Below are positions 32,362 to 41,436 of a stretch of DNA of 50,600 bases, one piece after another. The translations under genes and the position numbers were made by a program. Below the pieces are notes generated by a model. That model saw nothing but the letters and a program-made list of their open reading frames with translations, searched no databases and was not told the origin of the DNA. Source of the stretch: Bacteroidia bacterium (GTDB taxonomy: Bacteria > Bacteroidota > Bacteroidia > Bacteroidales > CAJPTX01); contig CAJPTC010000019.1 of assembly GCA_905373475.1 (NCBI GenBank), positions 1 through 50,600 of the forward strand, read 5' to 3'. Positions within the stretch are counted from its first letter, which is position 1, and each line of letters opens with the position of its first letter.

Positions 32362-33864
32362 ATGCAGGTAGTAGCACCCGCTTATGGGTTTCTCTTTGTT
32401 GCAATCCTTCTTTTTGTCGCCGTACTGGCTAGTAAAACCAGTGGGCGTTTGGGGGTGCCAGCGCTCATTTTCTTTCTGCTTATTGGTTGGGCGTTTGGAC
32501 CGCATGCTTTAGATGTTTTCCGCTTAGACGATCTTTCTTGGTTGCGTCAGGTGGGAATTGTGGCACTGTCTCTCATTCTTTTCTCTGGTGGGCTAGACAC
32601 CAATCTCTCGGCAGTACGCCCTGTTATTTGGCGCAGTGTTTCTTTGGCTACAGTTGGTGTGTTGGTTACAGCGGGTGTTACAGCAGTGGCAGCCTATTTC
32701 CTTCTACCTGTTTCGCCTGCGCAGGCATTCCTTATGGGCTCTATTGTGAGTTCTACTGATGCTGCTGCTGTTTTTTCAGTACTGCGTTCCAAGAATATGG
32801 AATTGAAGTACCGACTACGCCCAATGCTCGAATTTGAGTCTGGTAGCAATGACCCCATGGCATTGTTACTTACGACGGTTTCCATTGCTTGGCTGATGGG
32901 TGAGCACGCGTCGCCAGGTATTATTGCTTTTCACTTGGTACTACAGCTGGTTATCGGGGCAGGAGCTGGTCTGTTGCTCGGCTGGCTCACATTAAAGTTA
33001 GTAAACAGGGTAACACTTCAGTACGAAGGACTTTTTTCTGTTCTGATACTGTCCATAGTCTTGTTTACTTATGCTTTTACGGAGTTGGTGTATGGTAACG
33101 GGCTTCTTGCAGTTTATATACTGGGGATAGTGCTTGGCAATAAGCCTTTTATGCACAAGCAAAGTTCCATGAAGTTCTTTGATGGTATGGCATGGGTGAT
33201 GCAGATTCTGATTTTCGTTTCATTGGGCATCATCCTAAATCCGAGTTCGGTGTTTCAGTACACGTTACCTGGTCTGTTATTGGCATTGGCATTGATCTTT
33301 GTGGCGCGTCCGATGGGGGTCTTTGTCTCATTGTCTCCCTTCAAAGGGATAAAGTTGCGGAGTAAACTCTTCGTGATTTGGGGCGGTTTAAAGGGAGCTG
33401 CTCCGTTGGTATTTGCCTTATATCCGATACTGGCTTTTGAGGAGGGAACTGCCAACAATGAGGGCGCGTATGCTTTCTTAAATATCGTATATTTTATCGT
33501 ATTGCTATCAGTTCTTTTACAAGGCACAACGCTGACCGAGTTGGCCAAACGCCTCCATTTAGCGATCCCGATGGGCGAGAAAACATTCTATCCGCTTGCC
33601 TTAGAACAGCGTCAGAACTTCCGCTCCTTGTTGCAAGAAATAGAACTCCCCGAAGGGTGTCATGCTAGTGGCAAGACGCTCATAGAGCTGAATTTACCCA
33701 CGGATGTATTGATAGTACTTATCAGCCGAGGCGATCAGTTTATAATGCCGAATGGAGCGACACAGCTCTTAGAGAGCGACAAGATTCTGGTTATGGCCAC
33801 AACGCCCGCCGACCTGCGTGGCGTGTATGAGAAACTGGAGATTCCAGTTCCCGAAGTACACTAA
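32362..33864 (+). CDS. Potassium/proton antiporter, CvrA/NhaP2 type
   Basis: A 500-residue inner-membrane antiporter. About 13 hydrophobic helices make up a Na+/H+ exchanger domain (residues 1-390), with FSGGLDTNLSAVRP, SSTDAAAVFSVLR and the paired SGSNDPMALLLT motif that carries the ion-binding Asp. A C-terminal RCK_C/TrkA_C regulatory domain follows (residues about 410-495, LPEGCHASGKTLIELNLP). Members expel K+ or Na+ in exchange for protons and help control cell volume and pH. It lies 22 bases after the thioesterase gene. Confidence 0.92.
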   Translation: MQVVAPAYGFLFVAILLFVAVLASKTSGRLGVPALIFFLLIGWAFGPHALDVFRLDDLSWLRQVGIVALSLILFSGGLDTNLSAVRPVIWRSVSLATVGVLVTAGVTAVAAYFLLPVSPAQAFLMGSIVSSTDAAAVFSVLRSKNMELKYRLRPMLEFESGSNDPMALLLTTVSIAWLMGEHASPGIIAFHLVLQLVIGAGAGLLLGWLTLKLVNRVTLQYEGLFSVLILSIVLFTYAFTELVYGNGLLAVYILGIVLGNKPFMHKQSSMKFFDGMAWVMQILIFVSLGIILNPSSVFQYTLPGLLLALALIFVARPMGVFVSLSPFKGIKLRSKLFVIWGGLKGAAPLVFALYPILAFEEGTANNEGAYAFLNIVYFIVLLSVLLQGTTLTELAKRLHLAIPMGEKTFYPLALEQRQNFRSLLQEIELPEGCHASGKTLIELNLPTDVLIVLISRGDQFIMPNGATQLLESDKILVMATTPADLRGVYEKLEIPVPEVH

Positions 33865-33929
33865 GCTAACTCTTGTTGCGAGCTGAGCGAAGAGAGAAAA
33901 CTCTCCTCGAGGCATACTGCGCGGTGACT

Positions 33930-34958
33930 TTATCCCCTAATAGTCTGTTCCCACTTCCAGGCGTCGCGGAGCGCATCTTCTAGCGAGTATTCGGGTTTCC
34001 AGCCGAGTAAACGCCACGCTTTTTTTATGTCTGCCCAAATTTCGGCGACGTCGCCCGAACGCCGTGGTCCTATTCGGTAAGGCACGTGTTTGCCCGTAAC
34101 CTGTTCAAAGGTTTCAATGATTTCGAGTACTGATACGCCGCGTCCTGCTCCAATATTCACAAATTGTAACCCTACTTCGTCTTGTGTACGCTCCAAGTAC
34201 TCCAAGGCGAGTACATGTGCACGTGCCAAATCGCATACGTGGAGGTAGTCGCGTAAAGGAGTTCCGTCGGGAGTCGGATAATCAGAACCGTAGACGGTGA
34301 GTTCGCGCAGTACGCCACTTACGGTCTGTGTAATGTAAGGTAACAGGTTGTTAGGGACGCCTTGCGGGAATTCGCCCAATAGGCCAGAGGGGTGCGCCCC
34401 AATCGGGTTAAAATAACGCAAGGAAAGACAGCGGAACTCTTTGTAAGCGTTGGCCACCGATTGTAGAATTTGCTCGGCAAAAAGCTTGGTAGCACCGTAG
34501 GGCGATGTGGGAGCACTGAGTGGCGTCTGCTCGGTTACAGGGAATGTTGAAGCTGTGCCATATACCGTCGCAGAGCTCGAAAATACGAAATTTTGTATGC
34601 CGAAAGCCTGCGCAAATTCGAGAATGGTTAGCAACCCATCGATATTGTTGCGGTAGTACTTAAGGGGTTTTTCCACTGACTCGCCTACGGCCTTGTGTGC
34701 TGCAAAGTGGATAATGCCGTCGATGGTAAATACGTCGTCGAAGACGCGTGCCATCTCTTCGCGGTTCGTACAATCCGCTTGGTAGAATTGCGGTTCTGTA
34801 CCACTTAGGCGTTTGATGAGGCGTAGCACATCTAGGCGTGAGTTAGACAGATTGTCTACCACAACAACCTCATACCCACGTTCTTGCAGTGCAACTACGG
34901 TGTGAGAACCGATGTAGCCTAGTCCCCCCGTTACGAGGATGCAACCCTTTTCGTTCAT
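33930..34958 (-). CDS. galE: UDP-glucose 4-epimerase
   Basis: A 342-residue short-chain dehydrogenase-fold enzyme converting UDP-glucose and UDP-galactose using bound NAD. The NAD-binding motif GGLGYIG is at residues 11-17, the catalytic Tyr-Lys pair is in SPYGATKLFAEQIL with Ser of FSSSATVYG, and the substrate region contains NLLPYITQTVSG and YGSDYPTPDGTPLRDYLHV. It would supply galactose units for surface glycans. A perfect minus-strand -7 element lies at 34982-34989. Confidence 0.96.
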   Translation of the reverse strand: MNEKGCILVTGGLGYIGSHTVVALQERGYEVVVVDNLSNSRLDVLRLIKRLSGTEPQFYQADCTNREEMARVFDDVFTIDGIIHFAAHKAVGESVEKPLKYYRNNIDGLLTILEFAQAFGIQNFVFSSSATVYGTASTFPVTEQTPLSAPTSPYGATKLFAEQILQSVANAYKEFRCLSLRYFNPIGAHPSGLLGEFPQGVPNNLLPYITQTVSGVLRELTVYGSDYPTPDGTPLRDYLHVCDLARAHVLALEYLERTQDEVGLQFVNIGAGRGVSVLEIIETFEQVTGKHVPYRIGPRRSGDVAEIWADIKKAWRLLGWKPEYSLEDALRDAWKWEQTIRG

Positions 34959-34981
34959 GATAGCCTGTTCTTCATTCGCAG

Positions 34982-34989
34982 CAAAGATA
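34982..34989 (-). promoter_or_regulatory. -7 element TATCTTTG of galE
   Basis: On the minus strand a perfect TAnnTTTG match, 23 bases before the galE start codon. It is divergent from the promoter at 35026. Confidence 0.65.
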
Positions 34990-35025
34990 TACCATCGGGC
35001 TATTTATTGTTATGGCGGATGCGTA

Positions 35026-35033
35026 TAATTTTG
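35026..35033 (+). promoter_or_regulatory. -7 element TAATTTTG of the Fsr-like gene
   Basis: A perfect TAnnTTTG match. Being downstream of the in-frame TTG (35007) and ATG (35019), it argues against those as starts and for GTG 35079. Confidence 0.6.
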
Positions 35034-35078
35034 CTGCCACAACCACACTGGTTAATTGGCAAAGAAGGGAGGTCTGAG

Positions 35079-36275
35079 GTGGAGTCGGGAGAGCAGAGGC
35101 GCACAGTATTTGCGATATTGTTGGCAATCAGTTTTTCTCATTTTCTGAACGATATGATGCAGTCGGTAATACCGTCGATCTATCCGTTAATAAAAGAGAA
35201 GTATGGTTTTACTTTTGGTCAGATAGGCGCTATTACTTTTGCCTTTCAGATGACCTCGTCGGTACTTCAACCTTTTGTTGGTTGGTATGCCGACCGACGC
35301 CCGCAGCCTTATTCGCTGTCTGTGGGTATGTTGTTTACATTGTTGGGCATTGTTTTGCTCTCTTTTGCTAATAGCTTTTTGTTGATCCTACTCTCGGTGA
35401 GTGTGATAGGGTGGGGCTCTTCGGTATTTCATCCGAGTGCTTCGCGCGTTGCACAGATGGCTGCAGGCAATAGAAATGGATTGGCGCAGTCTATATTTCA
35501 GGTGGGAGGCAATGGCGGAAGTGCAATAGGACCTCTTTTAGCCGCAGTATTAGTGCTCCCATTTGGGCAGCATGCTATAGCATGGTTTGCACTGGCTGCA
35601 ATGCTGGCTAGCGCTACGCTCTTTCGGGTAGGAACGTGGTATAAGGGCGAGTTACACCGTTTTACGAAGAAGGCACAGGCAGTTAATTCGCGTGTGGCGC
35701 AATTCTCGCATCGGAAAATAAACATAGCTCTTGCACTACTTGTTGTTCTGGTCTTTTCCAAGGCATTCTATATGTCGAGTATGACGAGCTATTTTACTTT
35801 TTTCCTGATCGATAAGTTCGGGGTAACGGTTCGAGTATCGCAGCTGTGCTTGTTTGCCTTTCTTACGGCAGTGGCTATCGGTACAGTGGTGGGAGGACAT
35901 CTTGGCGACCGCTACGGACGTAAATACATAATATGGGGGTCAATCTTAGGAGCTGCGCCTTTTACATTGCTTTTACCCTACCTCAATTTTCCGCTTACGA
36001 TACTTACCGCTATTGTGATAGGCTTGGTTATTTCATCTGCCTTTTCGGCGATCCTAGTCTATGCTACCGAATTGAAGCCAGGACGTGTAGGAATGGTGGC
36101 TGGACTTTTCTTCGGGTTGTCGTTTGGCTTAGGAGGAATAGGTTCAGCCTTTTTTGGCTGGTTGGCCGACCATACCAGCATCGAATTCATATTCCACGTA
36201 AGTACTCTACTTCCTTTCTTAGGTATAGTAGCTGGCTTCTTGCCGAGTATAGAACCGAAGAGAAAAGTTCGTTAG
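35079..36275 (+). CDS. MFS transporter, fosmidomycin-resistance (Fsr) type
   Basis: A major facilitator protein of 398 residues with about 12 membrane helices. Motifs SFSHFLNDMMQSVIPSIYPLIKE and GWGSSVFHPSASRVAQMA are typical of the Fsr group, and GGHLGDRYGRKY is the MFS loop motif between the two halves. Fsr pumps export fosmidomycin and related compounds in E. coli; the natural substrate here is unknown. GTG 35079 is chosen because AAGGGAGG lies seven bases before it and the promoter at 35026 excludes the earlier candidates. The extra upstream codons would also add a non-hydrophobic leader unlike the family. Confidence 0.9.
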   Translation: MESGEQRRTVFAILLAISFSHFLNDMMQSVIPSIYPLIKEKYGFTFGQIGAITFAFQMTSSVLQPFVGWYADRRPQPYSLSVGMLFTLLGIVLLSFANSFLLILLSVSVIGWGSSVFHPSASRVAQMAAGNRNGLAQSIFQVGGNGGSAIGPLLAAVLVLPFGQHAIAWFALAAMLASATLFRVGTWYKGELHRFTKKAQAVNSRVAQFSHRKINIALALLVVLVFSKAFYMSSMTSYFTFFLIDKFGVTVRVSQLCLFAFLTAVAIGTVVGGHLGDRYGRKYIIWGSILGAAPFTLLLPYLNFPLTILTAIVIGLVISSAFSAILVYATELKPGRVGMVAGLFFGLSFGLGGIGSAFFGWLADHTSIEFIFHVSTLLPFLGIVAGFLPSIEPKRKVR

Positions 36276-36367
36276 ACTTTTAGAGGTCATATCCTGCACA
36301 AATGCACCATTGCGTAGTGCATGTAGCCGTCCTCCGTACGAGGAGCGCTGCAACTCTTAACTTCCTA

Positions 36368-37639
36368 CTAGATACTGGAGTCTATGGCTTTTACAGGATC
36401 GAGGTCTGCCGCATTGCGAGCTGGCATATAGCCCGAGATAACGCCTATTACAGTGGCAAGTACTAGCCCGAGGAGAAGATGCGCGACAGAGAAGGTTAGG
36501 GTAAAATCGGAGACTTGCCCTATAACCGCGGCTATGAGTCGGAGTAGTGTTAGACCAAAAACTCCCCCCAACAAAGAGAGGAGTGTAGATTCAAAAAGGA
36601 ATTGGAGCAGGATAAACCATCTTTTCGCGCCTAGAGCCTTCTGTATACCAATGATTTTGGTGCGCTCCTTCACCGAAACGAACATAATGTTTGCAATGCC
36701 AAAACCTCCTACCAAAATGGAGAGTCCTCCGATGAGGATACCTGCGAGGTTCAACGCGCCAAACACCGAATCTAGCTGGCTTTGCATCATATCCAAGGAG
36801 TTGAGCGAGAAGTCATCTTCTTGCGTTGGGCGCAAACCACGGTGTGCACGAAGTACGCGTCGTGCATCATCCATAAATTCCTCTTTAGAGAACTCTGCAA
36901 ACGAGGTTATAGCAATGGAGGCATAGGTGCGGTTCGGGTTCACAATGCGTCGGATATAGTTGTAGGTTACAAGCACATTTTCGTCGGCAGACATCCCAAA
37001 CATCGAAGAGCCCTGTTCCTTTGTAATTCCGATAACAAGGATCGGGAAGCCTGCCACTTTAATAGTCTTACCTACCGCATTGCCGTCGGGGAATAGCTGA
37101 TATGCGAGCGTATGCCCGAGAACTACGCAGCTTGCCCCTTGGTCGTATTCTTGTTGAGAAAAGAAACGTCCCTTTTCTATATCGATATCTAGCACCTCTG
37201 CAAATTCGGGGGTAAAGCCCATAATTTGCGTGCCTTCAGTTCTATTTTTCTTGTATTCTACGCTACCGCGCGTCCCGATACGCATGCCGACGGAAGCGAT
37301 ACAACGACTGTTATTTTTCAGAGCGAGGTAGTCGTCGTATTTGGGTTGTGGCCGCCGTACATATTTCCACCATGGAGTGTCTGGACCTCCTGACCATGGC
37401 CATTTTTCCACGTATACGATGTTGTTGCCGAGTTTGCTGAGTGATGTGGTAACTCCGTTCTTCATAGAGTCTATGACGATGAAGATGGCTACGATGGTAA
37501 AGATACCGATGGTGACACCGAGTAGTGAGAGGAACGTTCGTAGCTTGTTAGTACGGATGTACTGTAGCACGAAGGATATTGCATCAAAGACTAGACCTTG
37601 GGTGAGATTGAGACGCTTAAAAAGACGAGAAATATCCAT
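36368..37639 (-). CDS. ABC transporter permease, MacB/FtsX type
   Basis: A 423-residue inner-membrane protein. One membrane helix near the N-terminus (FLSLLGVTIGIFTIVAIFIVI) leads into a large periplasmic MacB-type domain (about residues 70-290). Three C-terminal helices of the FtsX domain follow, with VKERTKIIGIQKALGAKRWFIL before the last two. Members of this group export macrolides, peptides or lipoproteins and use mechanical coupling across the membrane. No ATPase or membrane-fusion gene is adjacent, so the partner must be encoded elsewhere. Confidence 0.9.
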   Translation of the reverse strand: MDISRLFKRLNLTQGLVFDAISFVLQYIRTNKLRTFLSLLGVTIGIFTIVAIFIVIDSMKNGVTTSLSKLGNNIVYVEKWPWSGGPDTPWWKYVRRPQPKYDDYLALKNNSRCIASVGMRIGTRGSVEYKKNRTEGTQIMGFTPEFAEVLDIDIEKGRFFSQQEYDQGASCVVLGHTLAYQLFPDGNAVGKTIKVAGFPILVIGITKEQGSSMFGMSADENVLVTYNYIRRIVNPNRTYASIAITSFAEFSKEEFMDDARRVLRAHRGLRPTQEDDFSLNSLDMMQSQLDSVFGALNLAGILIGGLSILVGGFGIANIMFVSVKERTKIIGIQKALGAKRWFILLQFLFESTLLSLLGGVFGLTLLRLIAAVIGQVSDFTLTFSVAHLLLGLVLATVIGVISGYMPARNAADLDPVKAIDSSI

Positions 37640-37663
37640 CGTACTGTTGTGTTAAATCGGAAA

Positions 37664-37671
37664 TAAAGGTA
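37664..37671 (-). promoter_or_regulatory. Probable -7 element TACCTTTA of the permease gene
   Basis: On the minus strand it matches TAnnTTTG except for the last base, lies 24 bases before the start at 37639, and follows the terminator of the upstream pepP-like gene. Confidence 0.45.
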
Positions 37672-37672
37672 C

Positions 37673-37707
37673 AAAAAAAGGGGAAGCCCTGTAAAGAAAC
37701 TTCCCCT
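37673..37707 (-). terminator. Terminator of the aminopeptidase P gene
   Basis: On the minus strand AGGGGAAG pairs with CTTCCCCT (8 bp) and is followed by a run of seven T residues. Confidence 0.88.
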
Positions 37708-37728
37708 CCGCACAAAATCAGGAAAATT

Positions 37729-39126
37729 TTAAGATTTAGAATTCATTGTCGCAATTACGTCTTCGGGCTTAATCGGGATCTGTTTTTCCCCGAGAATGCG
37801 GCATCCATCCTCTGTAATGAGAATGTCGTCCTCCAGACGTATACCGCCAAAGGTACGGAAATCGTTCAGACGATCGAAGTTAATATATTCGGTGTTGATG
37901 TGTTCCGCCTTCCATTTGTCTATGAGTGCAGGGATGAAATAAATACCAGGTTCTACGGTTACAACGAAGCCCTTCTGTAGCTTGCGTCCAAAACGTAGTG
38001 AGGCAGTTCCGAATTGCTCGCTCCGTTTCGTTTCCTTGTCGTAGCCAACGTACTTTTCGCCGAGGCCTTCCATGTCGTGCGTATCAAGCCCCATCATGTG
38101 CCCGAGCCCGTGAGGCATAAAGAGTGCATGTGCTCCGTTCGCCACCGAGTCTTGCACATTGCCTTTCATAACTCCTAGCGCTTGCAACCCTTCTACAAGT
38201 TTCGTGCACGCATCTAGGTGAATTTTTTGGTACGGTACATCGGGACGCGAAACGGCTATCGCGTAGTCGTGTGCCGCCAGAACAGTATTGTAGACCGCAA
38301 GCTGTTCGTCTGTAAATTTCCCACTGACAGGGGTAACACGTGTGTGGTCTGAGACATAGTGAAGGTCGGACTCAGCGCCGCAGTCCACTAGTAACAAACG
38401 TCCGTGAGAGAGGACTTGCGAGTGGTCTTCGTTGTGCAGCGTTTGCCCGTTCTGAGAAAGGATGGTAGAGAACGAGGTCATATAGCCGAAGCTATGTGCA
38501 ATACCCTCTAGTATGCCCGCAATAACATGTTCGTGGTTGCCAGGTGTGGCAAGTTGCATAGCGGCCACGTGCATATTGTAGCCCACTTCTGCGATACGGT
38601 CCAGCTCTTCAATTTCGCACCTGCTCTTTACCGAACGTTGGTTTATAACCGCTAATAGGAGTTCGCGTGAAACGTAGTTTTCCAGAGAGTGTGGCATGAT
38701 GCCTAGCCACTTGCTCAGAGTGAGGAGATGTTCGGCACGATAGGGGGGCAAGAAATGGATAGGACGCCCAGCATGTATCGCCTGTGTGATGTCTATCGCC
38801 ACTTCCTTAAGAGGGCGTGTAGAAGCTACATTGGCCTTTTGTGCGAGCTCGGCAAGCTTAGGTTGGTCTCCCATCCAGATGATGTCGTCCATTGAGAAGT
38901 CGTTGCCGTAGATTGTATCGCGTCCACCCTCTAGGTCAATAACACCCACGAGGTCGGGTTTGTCTATACCAAAGTAGTAGAGGAAGTTGCTATCCTGTCG
39001 GAACTTGTAGGTATTAGATGGGTAGTTGATAGGCGAGGCGCTATTGCCGAGGAAGAGAATAAGCCCCTTCCGAAGTGTTGCGCGTAGTTCGTTACGGCGA
39101 TTGCTATATACTATGGGTTCAAACAT
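37729..39126 (-). CDS. Aminopeptidase P family metallopeptidase (Xaa-Pro aminopeptidase)
   Basis: A 465-residue cytoplasmic enzyme that removes the N-terminal residue before a proline. The N-terminal domain starts MFEPIVYSNRRNELRATL. The C-terminal pita-bread fold shows the five metal ligands: two Asp in LLVDCGAESDLHYVSDHTR, His in PHGLGHMMGLDTHD, Glu in VTVEPGIYFIP and Glu in GGIRLEDDILI. Peptide use fits the proteolytic lifestyle implied by the C10 peptidase. It has its own promoter and terminator. Confidence 0.94.
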   Translation of the reverse strand: MFEPIVYSNRRNELRATLRKGLILFLGNSASPINYPSNTYKFRQDSNFLYYFGIDKPDLVGVIDLEGGRDTIYGNDFSMDDIIWMGDQPKLAELAQKANVASTRPLKEVAIDITQAIHAGRPIHFLPPYRAEHLLTLSKWLGIMPHSLENYVSRELLLAVINQRSVKSRCEIEELDRIAEVGYNMHVAAMQLATPGNHEHVIAGILEGIAHSFGYMTSFSTILSQNGQTLHNEDHSQVLSHGRLLLVDCGAESDLHYVSDHTRVTPVSGKFTDEQLAVYNTVLAAHDYAIAVSRPDVPYQKIHLDACTKLVEGLQALGVMKGNVQDSVANGAHALFMPHGLGHMMGLDTHDMEGLGEKYVGYDKETKRSEQFGTASLRFGRKLQKGFVVTVEPGIYFIPALIDKWKAEHINTEYINFDRLNDFRTFGGIRLEDDILITEDGCRILGEKQIPIKPEDVIATMNSKS

Positions 39127-39163
39127 AACGGTGTCTGTTGTTAGAAACTTTCTTTAACTGAAA

Positions 39164-39171
39164 CAAAAATA
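39164..39171 (-). promoter_or_regulatory. -7 element TATTTTTG of the aminopeptidase P gene
   Basis: A perfect TAnnTTTG match on the minus strand, 37 bases before the start at 39126. Confidence 0.65.
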
Positions 39172-39329
39172 ATAAACTTTTGCTAGTACATGCTTGGTTC
39201 GCTTTTGTAGTACACACAACGTGTCGGTATGCAGAAAAATGCCCCTCGTTTTCCAGATACGCGTCACGGATGCAAAGTACGAGCCCGTGTGGTCGGGTGT
39301 TGTTTTTAACACTTATTGTTCAGAGTAAC

Positions 39330-39337
39330 TATCTTTG
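39330..39337 (+). promoter_or_regulatory. -7 element TATCTTTG directly before thiS
   Basis: A perfect TAnnTTTG match ending only four bases before ATG 39342. If used, the transcript would have almost no leader, so no TPP riboswitch could precede thiS. Confidence 0.6.
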
Positions 39338-39341
39338 CTTT

Positions 39342-39569
39342 ATGATTAAAGAAGAGAAGCAACAGATCGCCATTACGGTGAATGGAGCGCAACAGGAGAT
39401 CCCCGAATCTACGACAGTAGAGCAGCTGTTAGCTCAGCGAGGCTTGTTGGGGGCAAGTGCCATAGCTGTGGCTGTAAATAACAAAGTGGTGCGTCGTCAG
39501 AGTTGGGCAGCGTGTGAACTACTTGCGGGTGATAGTGTTGTATTATTGACTGCTGTTCAAGGGGGTTGA
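39342..39569 (+). CDS. thiS: Sulfur carrier protein ThiS
   Basis: A 75-residue ubiquitin-like protein that carries sulfur as a C-terminal thiocarboxylate for thiazole synthesis in thiamine production. It shows ITVNGAQQEIPESTTVEQLL, VAVNNKVVRR, and ends in the required Gly-Gly (TAVQGG). The start at 39342 is chosen from the family length; an open frame continues upstream to 39180 but has no ThiS-like sequence. It is followed 34 bases later by thiC. The other thiazole genes (thiE, thiG, thiH, thiF) are not in this window. Confidence 0.93.
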   Translation: MIKEEKQQIAITVNGAQQEIPESTTVEQLLAQRGLLGASAIAVAVNNKVVRRQSWAACELLAGDSVVLLTAVQGG

Positions 39570-39603
39570 GTGGCAATATCTTTTAGAAAGGAGTGTAGGT
39601 TGG

Positions 39604-41358
39604 ATGGAGAATCATCACGATTGCGAGTGTGAGTATATCACACAGGCCCCGATTCCAGGCTCGCAAAAAGTGTATATACAATCGGAAGTAGATGCGCGTG
39701 TGCGCGTGCCCATGCGCCGTATAGATTTGGCGGATACTGAAGCAACTGACGGCACTCGGACTCCGAATGCGCCCATTTATGTTTACGATACATCTGGTCT
39801 TTACACCGACCCCAGTGTAGATGTGGATGTACAGGCGGGTATACCTCGTTTGCGCGAGAGTTGGATTGCAGAACGGGGCGATACAGAAGAACTTGCAGGC
39901 TTGTCCTCAGAATATGGGCGCATGCGGTTGGCGGATAAGAGTCTAGACGCTTTGCGTTTCCCGCATGTATGTAAGCATCCGCTGCGCGCCAAGAGTGGAC
40001 ATGGTGTTACGCAAATGTACTACGCGCGTAAGGGGATAATCACTCCAGAAATGGAGTTTGTGGCTGTGCGTGAGAATCAGAACATGCAGGTAATGCATGC
40101 TGCATACGGTCGTGGTGAAATGCCGAAGCTGATAACAGCAGAGTATGTACGTTCGGAGGTTGCGGCGGGACGTGCTATAATACCTGCTAATATCAATCAT
40201 CCAGAGTCGGAGCCTATGATTATAGGGCGGAACTTCTTGGTAAAAATCAATGCTAATATCGGGAACTCGGCAATAACGTCCAGCATCCACGAAGAGGTTG
40301 AAAAATCGGTTTGGGCGTCGCGTTGGGGCGCTGATACGGTGATGGATCTCTCTACGGGCGACAATATCCATGAGACGCGGGAGTGGATTATTCGTAATTC
40401 CCCCGTACCGATAGGTACTGTGCCGCTCTATCAGGCCTTAGAGAAAATAGAAGGCGATATAGAGAAGCTTACGTGGGAGATCTACCGCGACACGCTTATA
40501 GAACAGGCTGAGCAAGGGGTAGACTATTTTACGATTCATGCGGGCTTGCTACGCGAGTATGTGAAATATACGGCACATCGTGTAACGGGGATTGTGTCGC
40601 GCGGCGGCGCAATTATGGCAAAGTGGAGCTACTTGCATAGGAAGCAGAACTTTTTGTACGATCATTTCGACGATATATGCGATATCCTCGCCGCTTATGA
40701 CGTGGCGGTATCGTTGGGCGATGGTTTGCGACCTGGTTCTATTGCCGATGCGAACGATAAGGCACAATTCTCGGAGTTAGAAACTTTGGGCGAATTGGCG
40801 CAGCGTGCGTGGAAGAAAGATGTGCAGGTGATGATAGAAGGTCCTGGGCACGTGCAGATGGATAAAATTCCCGTAAATGCGGAGCTTGAACAAAAGATTT
40901 GTAACGATGCGCCTTTCTACACACTAGGACCACTAGTAACCGACATTGCCCCAGGTTATGATCATATAACCTCGGCAATTGGTGGGGCTATTATTGGGCA
41001 TGCGGGTACAGCAATGCTGTGTTATGTAACCCCAAAAGAACATCTCGGTTTGCCAAACAGAGATGACGTAAAAGAAGGGGTTATAACCTACAAATTAGCC
41101 GCACACGCTGTAGATTTGGCAAAAGGGCATCCGTCGGCACAGTACCGCGATAATGCGATGAGTAAAGCGCGTTTTGAGTTCCGATGGGCAGATCAGTTTC
41201 ACCTTTCATTAGACCCTGAGCGAGCGCAAGCATATCACGATGAGACACTACCAGATGAGGCGAATAAGAGTGAGCACTTCTGTAGTATGTGTGGCAAGAA
41301 ATTCTGTTCAATGCGTACCTCTATGCAGGTTCGCGAACTCGCTAGGGAGGAAGAATAA
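39604..41358 (+). CDS. thiC: Phosphomethylpyrimidine synthase ThiC
   Basis: A 584-residue radical-SAM enzyme turning aminoimidazole ribotide into HMP-phosphate for thiamine. Visible motifs are THAGLLREYVKYTAHRVTGIVSRGG, SLGDGLRPGSIADANDKAQ, and IEGPGHVQMDKIP with metal ligands. The C-terminal cluster motif CSMCGKKFC (CX2CX4C) is also present. The length is normal. It probably shares a transcript with thiS and ends at a strong terminator. Confidence 0.97.
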   Translation: MENHHDCECEYITQAPIPGSQKVYIQSEVDARVRVPMRRIDLADTEATDGTRTPNAPIYVYDTSGLYTDPSVDVDVQAGIPRLRESWIAERGDTEELAGLSSEYGRMRLADKSLDALRFPHVCKHPLRAKSGHGVTQMYYARKGIITPEMEFVAVRENQNMQVMHAAYGRGEMPKLITAEYVRSEVAAGRAIIPANINHPESEPMIIGRNFLVKINANIGNSAITSSIHEEVEKSVWASRWGADTVMDLSTGDNIHETREWIIRNSPVPIGTVPLYQALEKIEGDIEKLTWEIYRDTLIEQAEQGVDYFTIHAGLLREYVKYTAHRVTGIVSRGGAIMAKWSYLHRKQNFLYDHFDDICDILAAYDVAVSLGDGLRPGSIADANDKAQFSELETLGELAQRAWKKDVQVMIEGPGHVQMDKIPVNAELEQKICNDAPFYTLGPLVTDIAPGYDHITSAIGGAIIGHAGTAMLCYVTPKEHLGLPNRDDVKEGVITYKLAAHAVDLAKGHPSAQYRDNAMSKARFEFRWADQFHLSLDPERAQAYHDETLPDEANKSEHFCSMCGKKFCSMRTSMQVRELAREEE

Positions 41359-41364
41359 AAATTG

Positions 41365-41399
41365 TGGGCGTTGTTTTAATAACAGCGCCCATTTTTTTT
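41365..41399 (+). terminator. Terminator after thiC
   Basis: TGGGCGTTGTT (41365-41375) pairs with AACAGCGCCCA (41381-41391) in an 11-bp stem with one G-T pair, followed by eight T residues. Confidence 0.93.
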
Positions 41400-41436
41400 G
41401 TACCTTGTGGATAATTCTAAAACATAAAGACGGGGC

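Noticed and set aside
39180..39341. N-terminal extension of ThiS or a TPP riboswitch in its place
   Set aside because: ThiS homology starts at 39342, and I could not find the conserved TPP riboswitch segments by eye; the computational search is still open.
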